A DNA stretch of 63,415 bases, from IMG/VR virus record IMGVR_UViG_3300025085_000016, positions 1 to 63,415 of that record. One strand, given 5' to 3'. The notes beneath the pieces are model-generated. The model saw nothing but the letters and a program-made list of their open reading frames with translations, had not been told where the DNA came from and ran no database searches. This document shows positions 55,708-63,415 of this stretch, in pieces. The number at the start of each line of letters is the position of its first letter. The first letter of the stretch is position 1. A program made the position numbers and the translations under genes. The stretch comes from a virus.

Positions 55708-56567
55708 TATCTTACCTTTGCATTGCCCGCATTGAAGCGTTTGTTTGTGAATGGATCGTACACGCCGGAAGTCACGCCAGAAGTAGGAGGTGCTGATGTC
55801 CTTCCAGACGCTAACGATGCTATTTCAGTAGTGGACAAAGCACGATCAAAGAAACGCAAATCATCGGCATAACCGTTGAAGTAAGGTGCAGTCCCAGCAC
55901 CCGCCCAAGCAAATCCATCTGCTGGAAAAAAGCCGATTCGCATTTGTCTTTCATGTGCGTTGGTAATGTTTTGCATACTACCCGTAGCGTTTGCTGACGC
56001 TCGCAGCACTCCGTTGACGTACACTCTTTTTTGTGAGCCGTTGTACCAGTAAATCCAGTGCTGCCAGAGTCCGCTGTCTAACAGAGAAGGGTTCCGGTAT
56101 ACCATCCAATTCTGGCTTAGGCCGTCTGATTTGAAAGAGAGTCTGTCCATTCGATCATCGTAGAACATGCATACAGGCTGAAGGTTTGTAGAACCGACAT
56201 ACTCATTTCCGCCGTATCCAAATCGAGTTTGAAAATAATTGCTTCCAGTTCGGTAATACGGAATCGCCTTGAACCACCCGCACAATGTATAGGTAGAATG
56301 GTTGTTGCACTTCCCGTTGGGTATGTCGTCGTAGTTTGTGTACTGCTTCTTCATCGATGTATACGGCACAGGCGCATTGTCGTAATACAATGCGTGGGTT
56401 CCACCGTTTGTTGTGTCCGCTACAACAGTCGAAAGAGTAGTAGAGTTGAGCGCGTAGTTTACCGCCGTCAGCGGATTGGCCGACAAGTCATCCCAAGAGT
56501 TTGAGCCACCGCCCTGAATAGTGGCGGAAACTAAAAACTTTTCGTCGCCAATAACCGTGTAAGTCAT
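55707..56567 (-). CDS. LamG/concanavalin-like tail tip protein, 286 aa
   Basis: The sequence has the LamG pattern: YTLCGWFKAIPYYRTG, then GLWQHWIYWYNGSQKRVYVN with GVLRASANA, and FNGYADDLRFFDRALSTTEI near the end. This jelly-roll fold binds sugars. It is most likely the receptor-binding tip that follows the repeat fibre. Start and stop overlap both neighbours. Confidence 0.85.
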   Translation of the reverse strand: MTYTVIGDEKFLVSATIQGGGSNSWDDLSANPLTAVNYALNSTTLSTVVADTTNGGTHALYYDNAPVPYTSMKKQYTNYDDIPNGKCNNHSTYTLCGWFKAIPYYRTGSNYFQTRFGYGGNEYVGSTNLQPVCMFYDDRMDRLSFKSDGLSQNWMVYRNPSLLDSGLWQHWIYWYNGSQKRVYVNGVLRASANATGSMQNITNAHERQMRIGFFPADGFAWAGAGTAPYFNGYADDLRFFDRALSTTEIASLASGRTSAPPTSGVTSGVYDPFTNKRFNAGNAKVR

Positions 56568-56571
56568 GCGA

Positions 56572-57144
56572 TTACTCCGTGTAACTGTTTGCCCATTCTA
56601 TCAACGCCGATGAAATGTCAGCATTCGTGGCGTCGATGTCATCTAGCACGGGCGACAGGTACTCATTCTGCTTCTCAGCCGCGACCACCTGACGGTCTGC
56701 CCTAGCTTTATCTGCTAAGTAAGCATCCCTTGAATCAGACACATTGGTTGCAGTGGCCCCCGCATCAGGTTGCCCACCGCCAAGTGCGATCATCGCGTCT
56801 GCAAGTTGCCCCAAATCACTAGGCAAGCCTTCAACTAAGGTCGCAAGCTGCACAGATCGAGGGTAAGCGTGAGAACTGATCTCTACGCCTCGCCCCAAGA
56901 GGTGGCTGAGAAACCACGACATGAGCATTGCATCGCTACCAGACAGCGTTTGGTAATGCTCGATGAGCGTACCGCTGCGTTGCTGGGTGATCGGGTCTTC
57001 CACGATTGCGCCTGCACCCTCCAGCAAGACTAAAGTTTCTTCGCACGGGATTGCCTTCGCTGTTCTCGCGCTCAGGTGAGCTGCAATCTCAGCATCAGAG
57101 AGTTCGCCCTCAAGCGGCTCGATGTCTGCTAAGTAACTAATCAT
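56572..57144 (-). CDS. Hypothetical protein, 190 aa
   Basis: This is a mostly helical, alanine-rich acidic protein (EGELSDAEIAAHLSARTAKA, then LADAMIALGGGQPDAGATAT). The end is QNEYLSPVLDDIDATNADIS. No family is recognised. It lies between the tip protein and a small membrane gene and overlaps the latter by 4 bases. It may be a fibre-associated or lysis-adjacent protein. Confidence 0.65.
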   Translation of the reverse strand: MISYLADIEPLEGELSDAEIAAHLSARTAKAIPCEETLVLLEGAGAIVEDPITQQRSGTLIEHYQTLSGSDAMLMSWFLSHLLGRGVEISSHAYPRSVQLATLVEGLPSDLGQLADAMIALGGGQPDAGATATNVSDSRDAYLADKARADRQVVAAEKQNEYLSPVLDDIDATNADISSALIEWANSYTE

Positions 57145-57359
57145 TTGTCATCTTGATTCTTGAGGTCTTCGATGTCTGTGCCAGCCTGCCGCGCAAGCTG
57201 CCGCCAAAGCGCAAGCCTGTCTGACTCGCAGTCCGACAGCTTGCTTTCGATCACTTGCAGGTGTCTTGTTACCTGTCGCCATAGCACTCCAATAGCCGAC
57301 CCAAGGCCGGTAATCGCTGTGAGCAACATGCCGATTGTTGTTGGGTCAGGGGTAGTCAT
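57141..57359 (-). CDS. Small holin-like protein, 72 aa
   Basis: The start at 57359 shares a base with the preceding stop (TAATG). One hydrophobic segment (IGMLLTAITGLGSAIGVLW) is followed by a charged coiled-coil tail (RHLQVIESKLSDCESDRLAL). This is a common layout for small phage holin-like or spanin-like proteins. Together with nearby membrane proteins and the peptidase it points to a lysis cassette. Confidence 0.65.
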   Translation of the reverse strand: MTTPDPTTIGMLLTAITGLGSAIGVLWRQVTRHLQVIESKLSDCESDRLALWRQLARQAGTDIEDLKNQDDK

Positions 57360-57706
57360 TAGCGTTTTCTCCATCGAAAGAAAATTCCTCGACGGACTCG
57401 CTGGCTGCATGACCGAACGGTGGTACGGACTGGCTTGCTTGCCTGTATGTTTGCAGCCACACCACACACTCCGTTCACGCAACTGCTTGCTGCGGATCGG
57501 ACTGGCTTTCTTGCCGAGGCTAACTGAACTTCTGCTGACTCGGTTGCCGTCAGGATAATTGGTTCAGATACATCTTCGTAATGCTCCTGTGCTTCCTGTG
57601 CTGTCACGCCTTCTGACATTTGCCCGGCGAAAGCAGCAACGACTGCTAAGATCACCGACCCTGCCAAAAAATACAAACAAGCATCTGCTAACTTTGTGAG
57701 TCTCAT
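57359..57706 (-). CDS. Small exported or anchored protein, 115 aa
   Basis: The first 25 residues (LADACLYFLAGSVILAVVAA) form a signal anchor or membrane span. The rest is polar with two cysteine-containing stretches (SCVNGVCGVAA) and an arginine-rich end. It could be a spanin-like periplasmic or cell-envelope protein. The TAATG overlap couples it to the holin-like gene. No family is recognised. Confidence 0.6.
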   Translation of the reverse strand: MRLTKLADACLYFLAGSVILAVVAAFAGQMSEGVTAQEAQEHYEDVSEPIILTATESAEVQLASARKPVRSAASSCVNGVCGVAANIQASKPVRTTVRSCSQRVRRGIFFRWRKR

Positions 57707-57708
57707 CT

Positions 57709-58485
57709 TTAACCTTCCTTGACCGCTTTAACGGATCGAACTGCTACACTCTCAAATGGTTTTGCTTTGGAGTTCCAGACTGTGCCGTAGCCCTTGTCAC
57801 CCCACTTCTCACCCCAGCTATTAACGAAGCCAAGGCCATACTCAATGTTTCTTCCGCTGCCTCGATAGAGTCCTTGCAGGCCAGCAACTAGGTGTCTCCA
57901 CCAACTGAATGCCAACGTGCATGGCGATGGGTCGATTGGATCAATGAGAGCAGACATCACTGCATCGAAGCTATCGCGAGGCAGCTCCTCGAAGGTGACA
58001 AGCTTGTGCTTCTTGCAGCTTGCAATCACCTTGGGGTCTGTCTCCAGCGAACGATTCATACTGTACTCAGGCCAGACCTCGTACTCAGGAATCCCATATT
58101 GTTCAATGTACCGGGTTGCCTCGACGCCGAAGCCACCTTGATTGCGGTATTTCTTGCCCATAGCGGCAGTCGCGTGAGCGTTCAGGTCAGGTGCAGGGTC
58201 AATTCCTTGAGCTGCATATCTGTTCAAAATGCAGTTGACGGTCCCATGCATCCAGCAGTAACCGTATCGGCCTTGGGATCGCACGGGAATGCTGTTTCCC
58301 TTATGAATTTCCATCGGGCTTGTGCGGTTTTTTTTCTGGAGTTCAATCAACTCCACCCAGTCTTTGCGAGGGTAGATCGTGCCGCTGTATTCTGGGTGCG
58401 AACTAAACTGCGGATGTAAGTCCCAATCGCGAGACTCGTACCCACACACTCCATCGGTATTTGCGTCCCAGCTAATGTCGGTCAC
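57709..58485 (-). CDS. Papain-like (C1-type) cysteine peptidase, 258 aa
   Basis: GTG at 58485 has AAGGAG six bases upstream and overlaps the previous stop. The active-site helix is VRSQGRYGYCWMHG, the histidine region is SWWRHLVAGLQG, and the asparagine motif NSWGEKWGDKGYG is nearly textbook papain. There is no signal peptide. It may degrade host envelope or process virion proteins. Location among membrane proteins favours lysis or cell-wall or sheath degradation. Confidence 0.88.
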   Translation of the reverse strand: MTDISWDANTDGVCGYESRDWDLHPQFSSHPEYSGTIYPRKDWVELIELQKKNRTSPMEIHKGNSIPVRSQGRYGYCWMHGTVNCILNRYAAQGIDPAPDLNAHATAAMGKKYRNQGGFGVEATRYIEQYGIPEYEVWPEYSMNRSLETDPKVIASCKKHKLVTFEELPRDSFDAVMSALIDPIDPSPCTLAFSWWRHLVAGLQGLYRGSGRNIEYGLGFVNSWGEKWGDKGYGTVWNSKAKPFESVAVRSVKAVKEG

Positions 58486-58934
58486 AGTCTGCTCCTTATC
58501 TCTGAGATCGCATCGTCGATACTGCCCGGCATCGGGATGCAATCGAGCCGAGCAGACTTAGAACGGAACACCACTGATGGTGCTTGCCCGTATCCGATCT
58601 CTGCCATCTCCTGAAGCCACTTCTCTGCGCCGGATGTATCTTGCCCGACTTCGAGTCGCCGCTTCTCGATTCCGTTCTCGTCGCAGAAATCATCCACCTT
58701 CATGCTGACACTCGCCTGACCCTGACCCGGTGTCATGCTCTCGTCCGTCACAAACAACACCTGCGCAGACTTCTCTGAAGGGACAACAACCGAAGGAACA
58801 AACTTTCTCCAGTAGCTGCTGTCGTAAACAACCCACGCAAGCGCAAGAGCAAGCAGCAAGTTCACACTTACTTTCTTGGTTGGCTTCTGCTTTTCTTGGG
58901 CAGGCGCAGGGATGTCTTTGAGGATGTCGATCAC
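58482..58934 (-). CDS. Membrane-anchored thioredoxin-like protein, 150 aa
   Basis: One membrane span (VSVNLLLALALAWVVYDSSY) is followed by a domain that resembles thioredoxins (VLFVTDES, then RLEVGQDTSGAEKWLQEMAE and the cis-proline strand APSVVFRSKS). It lacks the CxxC pair. The soluble part probably faces the periplasm. It may bind a partner peptide rather than catalyse redox. It is coupled to the peptidase gene (GTGA). Confidence 0.65.
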   Translation of the reverse strand: MIDILKDIPAPAQEKQKPTKKVSVNLLLALALAWVVYDSSYWRKFVPSVVVPSEKSAQVLFVTDESMTPGQGQASVSMKVDDFCDENGIEKRRLEVGQDTSGAEKWLQEMAEIGYGQAPSVVFRSKSARLDCIPMPGSIDDAISEIRSRL

Positions 58935-59317
58935 TTGTCCCCCCCCACCTTGATTTCAATGGAGGCGATTCGTTCATCCAAGCTGTTAAGTGCTTCAACA
59001 AGTTTTTCAGCATCTATCTTTCCCTCTATGGTCTTCGCTGCGCGGTCAAGCCTCGGCATCCTTGCGCGAAGATAGTCCACAGCCTTTTCCGCGAGAGGCT
59101 GCAACCCGCTGCACAGCATGATCGCAATCAGGCCGACCATCTGAATTGCACTGACGACCGCCGTAAGGACAAGAGGAAGTAGGGAAACGCTTTCAAAGCC
59201 TTCGGTTTCCTCTCTGAAGAACCATGAGAATACGCCCAGCGACCAGCACTTGTAGACTAGAAAGATCACGAAGCACCCGACTAGGAATTGCCACGTTTTG
59301 TTTTCTTTAAGAGACAT
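58931..59317 (-). CDS. Holin-like two-span membrane protein, 128 aa
   Basis: The start at 59317 (MSLKENKTWQ) matches the start at 193 of the left copy. Two hydrophobic segments (WQFLVGCFVIFLVYKCWSLG and LLPLVLTAVVSAIQMVGLI) are followed by a charged helical tail (IDAEKLVEALNSLDERIASI). The 127-base identity with the left edge of the contig falls in its middle. It is probably the holin or a partner in the lysis cassette. Confidence 0.75.
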   Translation of the reverse strand: MSLKENKTWQFLVGCFVIFLVYKCWSLGVFSWFFREETEGFESVSLLPLVLTAVVSAIQMVGLIAIMLCSGLQPLAEKAVDYLRARMPRLDRAAKTIEGKIDAEKLVEALNSLDERIASIEIKVGGDK

Positions 59318-59621
59318 AACCCGGCTCTCCTTTTGATGCTGTCCGTGAGATGGTGTCCACTGCAAACAGCTCATCGTTGAGCCACTTGTCGATCAGACGT
59401 TCGATGAACTTCATAGCTATGGCGAGAAGCAGGCTTCCCAAAATCGAGTTGAACCTTCCTGACTCAATAAGCCTCGATCTTGTCTCCCCGATCGCCATCC
59501 TTCTGATTTCTGGTTTGCTGAGAACAGGACTCAAAAACCTCTTTGCAGTTCCTAGGTAGGCAAGACGAGCCTCTGCCCGGACGGCCTCCATCTGCTCTTT
59601 ACTCATTAGGTATCTGTTCAT
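59307..59621 (-). CDS. Conserved hypothetical protein, 104 aa (second-strain allele)
   Basis: This is the allele of the gene at 183-497, with the same length and only a few substitutions (for example QMEAVRAEARLAY against QMGVVRAETRLAY). One membrane segment is conserved (ILGSLLLAIAMKFI). See the left copy for structure. Strong conservation of the C-terminal part suggests functional constraint. Confidence 0.8.
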   Translation of the reverse strand: MNRYLMSKEQMEAVRAEARLAYLGTAKRFLSPVLSKPEIRRMAIGETRSRLIESGRFNSILGSLLLAIAMKFIERLIDKWLNDELFAVDTISRTASKGEPGYVS

Positions 59622-59662
59622 CCCTGATCTCCTTGCCGCTAAACTAGCAACCGCTTTTTACG

Positions 59663-59911
59663 TCACGACCTTGCTCGCTTCCCTGCTTTCTTCGCTGCTG
59701 GGGTGTTGGAAACGAACTGCTTTCCCTTCTTTGAGCCTTTCTTTTTCTTGGCGTTTGTCGCTCGCTTTTCTGCTGGGCTTAAAGACTTCCAAGCTTTGTC
59801 AGGAAGGTATCGAACCGTGCCTCCCTTTCTCTGGGCTTTCTTGCCATCACTTGTTCTCCACTTCTCGGAGGTCCATTTCTCTAGGCTTCTTTGTGATTCG
59901 AGCTTTGCCAT
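59663..59911 (-). CDS. Small basic protein, 82 aa (second-strain allele)
   Basis: This is the allele of the gene at 539-787, differing at a single residue (KKGSKKGK instead of KKASKKGK) in spite of many silent changes in the DNA. Strong purifying selection on such a basic protein supports a conserved role in the virion or DNA packaging. Confidence 0.85.
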   Translation of the reverse strand: MAKLESQRSLEKWTSEKWRTSDGKKAQRKGGTVRYLPDKAWKSLSPAEKRATNAKKKKGSKKGKQFVSNTPAAKKAGKRARS

Positions 59912-60141
59912 CAGTCCATGTATCCTCCGCCCGCTTTCTTGTATGCAAGCGCGAGCATCTGTGCTTTCCTAGCTGACCACTGACCGGGCTTTCCGCCCTT
60001 GCCGCCGGACTTGATCTTATTGAACAGCCGCTTCCTCATTCCGGGCTTTGTGTAATTCCCAGCCTCGTTGACTTTAGACTTTGACTTTCCGCCGGACGGT
60101 TTTGCTTTCCTCTTGTACGCACCCTTGTCTCCGCTTGGCAT
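59911..60141 (-). CDS. Small basic protein, DUF5872-like (second-strain allele)
   Basis: This is the allele of 787-1017 with very few residue changes (SKSK for SESK, RLFN for RMFN). GQWSARKAQMLALAYKKAGG is unchanged. The start at 60141 is homologous to 1017. It is coupled by TGATG to the following gene. Confidence 0.8.
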   Translation of the reverse strand: MPSGDKGAYKRKAKPSGGKSKSKVNEAGNYTKPGMRKRLFNKIKSGGKGGKPGQWSARKAQMLALAYKKAGGGYMD

Positions 60142-60142
60142 A

Positions 60143-60697
60143 TCAGTCCTTTTTTCTTGCTCCATGCTTATCAACGAGCTTCCCCCTAAGCTCCTTTCTT
60201 GCATTATCGCTTTTCTTGCAGGATTCGTCTAACTTACGATTTTTCTTTCTCGCGTCACCTTCCAGCCTGTCGATAATATCTTCGGCCAGGCGAACCTTCT
60301 TCTTTGGCCCCCTGTAGGCGTTGACCTTCACCATTCCGTCAATGTCCATCTCCTTGGCTATGGCCGCCTTTCTCACATCTCCGGTGTCCGAGACCCAAGC
60401 CATTGGATCTTTGTAGCCCCCAAGCTGACCGTTGTATGTCTTTCCATGGGTGTTGATTCCTGCACTCTTTGCAACGCGAACAATGTCCTCCCTTTGGTCG
60501 TCAGCCAGGCATCGCATCCTGTCGTTCTCGCGCTTGCTGAAATCCTTGCCTGTGTTCCATGACCCGGGTGGCTTCATTGAGGCGAGCATTGCGGCCATGT
60601 TTGGGCTTTGCCCGTCCTTGATAAGACAATCATAGATATGCCTTATCCCAGCGCGGTCCATTTCTTCCTCTATACTTGCGATCCTCTGCTCGTTCAT
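60143..60697 (-). CDS. Hypothetical head-region protein, 184 aa (second-strain allele)
   Basis: This is the allele of 1019-1573 with the same length but clearly more divergence in the N-terminal 100 residues than in the basic C-terminus, whose final 25 residues are almost unchanged. The uneven divergence hints that the C-terminal basic region is the constrained functional part. Confidence 0.8.
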   Translation of the reverse strand: MNEQRIASIEEEMDRAGIRHIYDCLIKDGQSPNMAAMLASMKPPGSWNTGKDFSKRENDRMRCLADDQREDIVRVAKSAGINTHGKTYNGQLGGYKDPMAWVSDTGDVRKAAIAKEMDIDGMVKVNAYRGPKKKVRLAEDIIDRLEGDARKKNRKLDESCKKSDNARKELRGKLVDKHGARKKD

Positions 60698-62739
60698 TGC
60701 TGCTCCCCCTCAGGTTGTGGATATGCCTGTGGCGGCGCATTCATTTGCAGAAGCATCTGCTGCTCCGCATCACCAAGCAAGAAATTATCAATGTCAATGT
60801 CCATGGCCCTTCCCAAGGCCTTCATGTATGCGTTGTACGGCCTAGTAACGCCTGACATCATTGCCTGTTGGATTACCGGAAGTATGTACTGACCGACATC
60901 CGTGAGCTGAGCTATCTGCGTGTCCTTGTTTGGCTTTCTCGCTGTGCCGGCCTCTACTCGATAGCGGAAGTCTCGCGTGACTCTCGAAACTTCTCCAGTG
61001 AGGATCTGTTCTTCAAAGACCCTTGCTGCCGTTGACCCTATGACTGAAACAAGGTCTTCGTATTCAGCTATAAACCGCATGGCTTGGATCTCTCGCGTGG
61101 CGGAAAGACTGAGCCAGTCCTCCACTCTGCTTGCCATGTCATCCGGCCTTACGTTAATGCTCTGGTTTCTGTACTGAGCCTCAGCCGCGCTTCGCATCTG
61201 GCGAGAGGACTGGCCGTACATCAGCTCCGTCAGGCCGAGGCGCTTGTCGATCGAAGCGTTCACCTGGGCGACCATGTTCCAGATGTCCATGCTAAAGTCA
61301 GGCGCACGCAGGAAGCTAATCATGTCATTGATGTTCCTGCCGCTTATCCTTTCAAGCTCGATAACTGAAAACGGACCCTTTCCGCTCGTTAGCTGAGCGC
61401 GGATATTTTCCCCGGCTTCTTTCAGCATTCCGACATATATCTTTGAGCCTGAAGCAACCTTGTCGGCAATGAAACTCATGCACCAGTTGACGAATTTAAG
61501 CTCGCCTATACACGGCTTGACCATCGAGATCGGGTAGACCTCTCCCGGCTTCTGGTAAAAGCTAAGCCTACAAATCGGCCAGCCACCGTCTGACATATGG
61601 TCATCCCAGAACGGGACCTCCCAAGAGGCTTGCTCAAGGATCAGATCCATGTCTTGTGTTTCCAGCACTCCCGGTGCAAGGTTCAAAGGGTATGGACACT
61701 GCTCGCAGATGGCTAGGTAAACAAAGTCACCAAGGGCGTCGAGTCCTTTTACTCGCTTGTCCTTTTCTGCCATCTTGAGGTTCTGGCCTGCACCGTTCTT
61801 ACTGTAGACCTCCCAGTATTCCACAAGGTCGTGAGTTAGCCCTGCATAACTTCCGTCGCCATTCCTCTTTCGGCCTCGCGCATCATTTGATGCTGTCATC
61901 CGTGCATACTTCCCCTTTAGGCTTCCCTTTGGCAGACCAAACTTCTCTTCGACTTTATTGGCAGGCTCGCAGCTCCTTAGAGCTATCCAAGTCACATCTC
62001 TCCAATACTTGGCATCAGGGTCAACGAGAAGGTCTTTGTTGCTTCGGAACCTACTTCGAGCAAGTTTTGGCCCGCCAGCAGGGGGCTGCTCAACCTTGAC
62101 TTCAAGAAGGCCCATGCCTGTAATGATTGCCTCAGTGATTGCGAGTCTTGCCTCGTCCTGTTTGCTTCCCTCTTGCTGAATGTAGTTGCTGACAGCCTCA
62201 AGTATCCGGGCGTGATCTGAGTCAATGACAGAGGCTTTCTTCTCTGTGTCTACAGATTGCTGGTATTGCTGAATCAGATTTTGGTACATCTGAACGATCT
62301 GCGGATCTTGAGCTATACCCTGCTCTATCGCCGGACCCATGTTGAGGATTTGAAGCGCCTGAATATTCCCTGCGTAGAACGTCTCAATCGAGATGTCCGG
62401 GTTCGATCTAGGCGTGACCGCGATGATTGGGTTTTGGTGATATAGCACTGGCCCAAAGATGGCGACCGCTTCAAACAGCCTGTTTACAGACATCTCAAAC
62501 TGAGGCATCTGTACGTCTTTGGCTAAGAATCCATCATGTCCTCCGCCTTTCTGGGATGACCTTAACGACGACCACATGTGATTCAGTGGCCCATCGAAGA
62601 AGGCCATAGCTTCATCAGCGTACTGGTCAAACTTCTTTTTTCTGTCTTTTCTTGCGGCATCGAAGCACTTCTTCCAGCGATCTACGATTGGCTGCAAGGG
62701 GTAGCTTCTAGGCTTTGTCTGCTTCTCGTACTCGTCCAT
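60694..62739 (-). CDS. Portal protein, 681 aa (second-strain allele)
   Basis: This is the allele of the portal at 1570-3609, two residues longer because of small indels near the N-terminus and at the C-terminal tail. The core is highly conserved. The segment before the stretch of VEQPP and the region around the QQ-rich loop vary most, as expected for surface loops. Confidence 0.85.
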   Translation of the reverse strand: MDEYEKQTKPRSYPLQPIVDRWKKCFDAARKDRKKKFDQYADEAMAFFDGPLNHMWSSLRSSQKGGGHDGFLAKDVQMPQFEMSVNRLFEAVAIFGPVLYHQNPIIAVTPRSNPDISIETFYAGNIQALQILNMGPAIEQGIAQDPQIVQMYQNLIQQYQQSVDTEKKASVIDSDHARILEAVSNYIQQEGSKQDEARLAITEAIITGMGLLEVKVEQPPAGGPKLARSRFRSNKDLLVDPDAKYWRDVTWIALRSCEPANKVEEKFGLPKGSLKGKYARMTASNDARGRKRNGDGSYAGLTHDLVEYWEVYSKNGAGQNLKMAEKDKRVKGLDALGDFVYLAICEQCPYPLNLAPGVLETQDMDLILEQASWEVPFWDDHMSDGGWPICRLSFYQKPGEVYPISMVKPCIGELKFVNWCMSFIADKVASGSKIYVGMLKEAGENIRAQLTSGKGPFSVIELERISGRNINDMISFLRAPDFSMDIWNMVAQVNASIDKRLGLTELMYGQSSRQMRSAAEAQYRNQSINVRPDDMASRVEDWLSLSATREIQAMRFIAEYEDLVSVIGSTAARVFEEQILTGEVSRVTRDFRYRVEAGTARKPNKDTQIAQLTDVGQYILPVIQQAMMSGVTRPYNAYMKALGRAMDIDIDNFLLGDAEQQMLLQMNAPPQAYPQPEGEQQ

Positions 62740-62747
62740 TGTGCTTC

Positions 62748-63149
62748 CTAGCCTTCGAGGTTATCGAGTCTATTTTCAATCGCCGAAAGACGCGCATCAT
62801 TTTGTAGCTTTTCTTTCGTAAAGTCCCAAACACCCCCGATGTCATTTTTCAGTTCAGGGTTAGCCGTCAGTCGTGGGTCATCCTTGTGGTAGCACTCGTC
62901 GTACCCTTGATTTCGATACGAGATGCCAATAGATGTCTTCCCCACAGTCGCGACAAACCCAATGTCAGCATTCTTTTCTGACACTGTGCATCTGTAGTAA
63001 AAGACAACTGGCTGCCCACGGCTTGGCATGGGCATAGACCACGCCTCAGGCTCAGTCGCCGGTTCATTCAGTACCGCTGGTACTTCCTTTGCTGGCCCTG
63101 GGGTTACGGGCTTTTGCGTTCTGGTGGAGGCGGTTCTTTTCTTAGCCAT
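62748..63149 (-). CDS. Hypothetical protein between terminase and portal, 133 aa (second-strain allele)
   Basis: This is the allele of 3612-3998. The C-terminal domain from WSMP onward is similar, but the N-terminal linker differs. Where the left copy has VSTQVDI, this copy has EVPAVLNEP, encoded by palindrome type 2 at 63070-63084. The start MAKKRTAST has AAGGAAC upstream. This allele pair is the key evidence that palindromes are exchanged within a linker. Confidence 0.8.
   Translation of the reverse strand: MAKKRTASTRTQKPVTPGPAKEVPAVLNEPATEPEAWSMPMPSRGQPVVFYYRCTVSEKNADIGFVATVGKTSIGISYRNQGYDECYHKDDPRLTANPELKNDIGGVWDFTKEKLQNDARLSAIENRLDNLEG
63070..63084. repeat. Dispersed palindrome type 2, copy 2 (second-strain linker)
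   Basis: AGTACCGCTGGTACT is identical to 45708-45722 and encodes VPAVL in frame on the minus strand. In the left-copy allele the equivalent linker instead holds palindrome type 1 (3929-3946). Confidence 0.93.
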
Positions 63150-63415
63150 TGTACGTTCCTTCTGGTCCTAGAATGATTGTTTGGGAAACCCCAAACGGGT
63201 TCTGGGCCTCTTGCCTTTGTTGCTTTCGTTTATGAAAAGCTCGCACGCGCCTCTGCCCGGCAGTTAGCTTTATTCTCTGGCCTTTCGGCTTGATGTATTT
63301 CTTTGTTGCGTCCTGTAGGTATGCAGCCAGATACTCCAGGCATTCAATGGCATGAGTGTTCGCTCTCCGGTTGCCTGTATCTGTAACCATTCCGTTGGCT
63401 CTCTTCTTGCGGAAC
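63142..63415 (-). CDS. terL: Terminase large subunit, C-terminal part (second-strain allele)
   Basis: The frame is open to the right edge and covers the last 90 or so residues of TerL (FRKKRANG, then TGNRRANTHAIECLEYLA and the basic tail ending in a short glycine- and tyrosine-containing segment). It is homologous to the end of 3991-5736. The 5' part is cut by the contig end. Confidence 0.85.
   Translation of the reverse strand, partial: FRKKRANGMVTDTGNRRANTHAIECLEYLAAYLQDATKKYIKPKGQRIKLTAGQRRVRAFHKRKQQRQEAQNPFGVSQTIILGPEGTYNG

Larger units (their letters stand above)
59125..63415. repeat. Right copy of diverged long terminal repeat
   Basis: This is homologous to 1-4291, beginning with 127 identical bases. 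It carries the same genes with many base differences, up to the contig end inside the large terminase. It probably represents a co-occurring strain. Confidence 0.9.

Noticed and set aside
59125-63415. Genuine tandem duplication of the portal/terminase region
   Set aside because: It is not excluded, but exactly 127 identical bases followed by immediate divergence, and truncation of both outer ends in collinear genes, fit a strain junction in assembly better.

Overview
The window looks like an essentially complete genome of a temperate tailed phage plus an extra stretch from a related strain. It carries a portal, a large terminase, a capsid/scaffold block, tail genes, a tyrosine integrase overlapping a tRNA-Ser gene, and an early region of many small genes. 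The host is inferred, at moderate confidence, to be a planctomycete. The basis is the integrase: its SAHDLRRSFG, LMRH and TERYYV motif layout and overall style are those of Planctomycetota integrases as I know them. A phage-encoded CsrA-like protein and a papain-like peptidase fit that picture but do not prove it.

Layout. (1) 1-9283, minus strand: scaffold, major capsid, decoration protein, TerS-like, TerL, portal and small basic proteins, running off the left edge. (2) 9417-10599, plus: HTH protein, metallophosphoesterase, small protein. (3) 18517-10596, minus: HTH/excisionase, integrase, then a DNA-processing operon (CsrA-like, PD-(D/E)XK exonuclease, conserved partner protein, ParB-HTH-like protein, SF2 helicase, DUF736-like protein, resolvase-like nuclease and very small genes). 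(4) 18518-19201: a 0.7 kb regulatory region with helically phased repeats, hairpins and a terminator. (5) 19202-32318, plus: early/accessory region. Its first part (to 27.2 kb) has genes individually preceded by related leader cassettes and includes a MoxR ATPase/VWA pair. Its second part (27.4-32.3 kb) is a tight overlapping operon ending in a serine recombinase. (6) 59317-32319, minus: lysis/membrane proteins, papain-like peptidase, LamG and repeat fibre proteins, tail tube and hub genes, and a 3397-residue polyvalent protein. (7) 59125-63415: a second, diverged copy of 1-4291.

Because 59125-59251 is identical to 1-127 and the sequence then diverges while keeping gene order, the simplest reading is a circular or circularly permuted genome of about 59,124 bp. 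The contig then continues into a co-occurring strain. Modules 6 and 1 would form one late transcription unit of about 36 kb.

The most unusual signal is a pair of dispersed palindromic elements. TGTCAACTTGAGTTGACA occurs four times, three of them in frame inside protein linkers, always encoding STQVD. AGTACCGCTGGTACT occurs twice, also in linkers, encoding VPAVL. In one gene the two strains carry a different palindrome in the same linker. A second unusual layer is the set of repeated leader cassettes and tRNA T-arm-like elements between early genes, in a phage that also encodes a CsrA-like RNA-binding protein.
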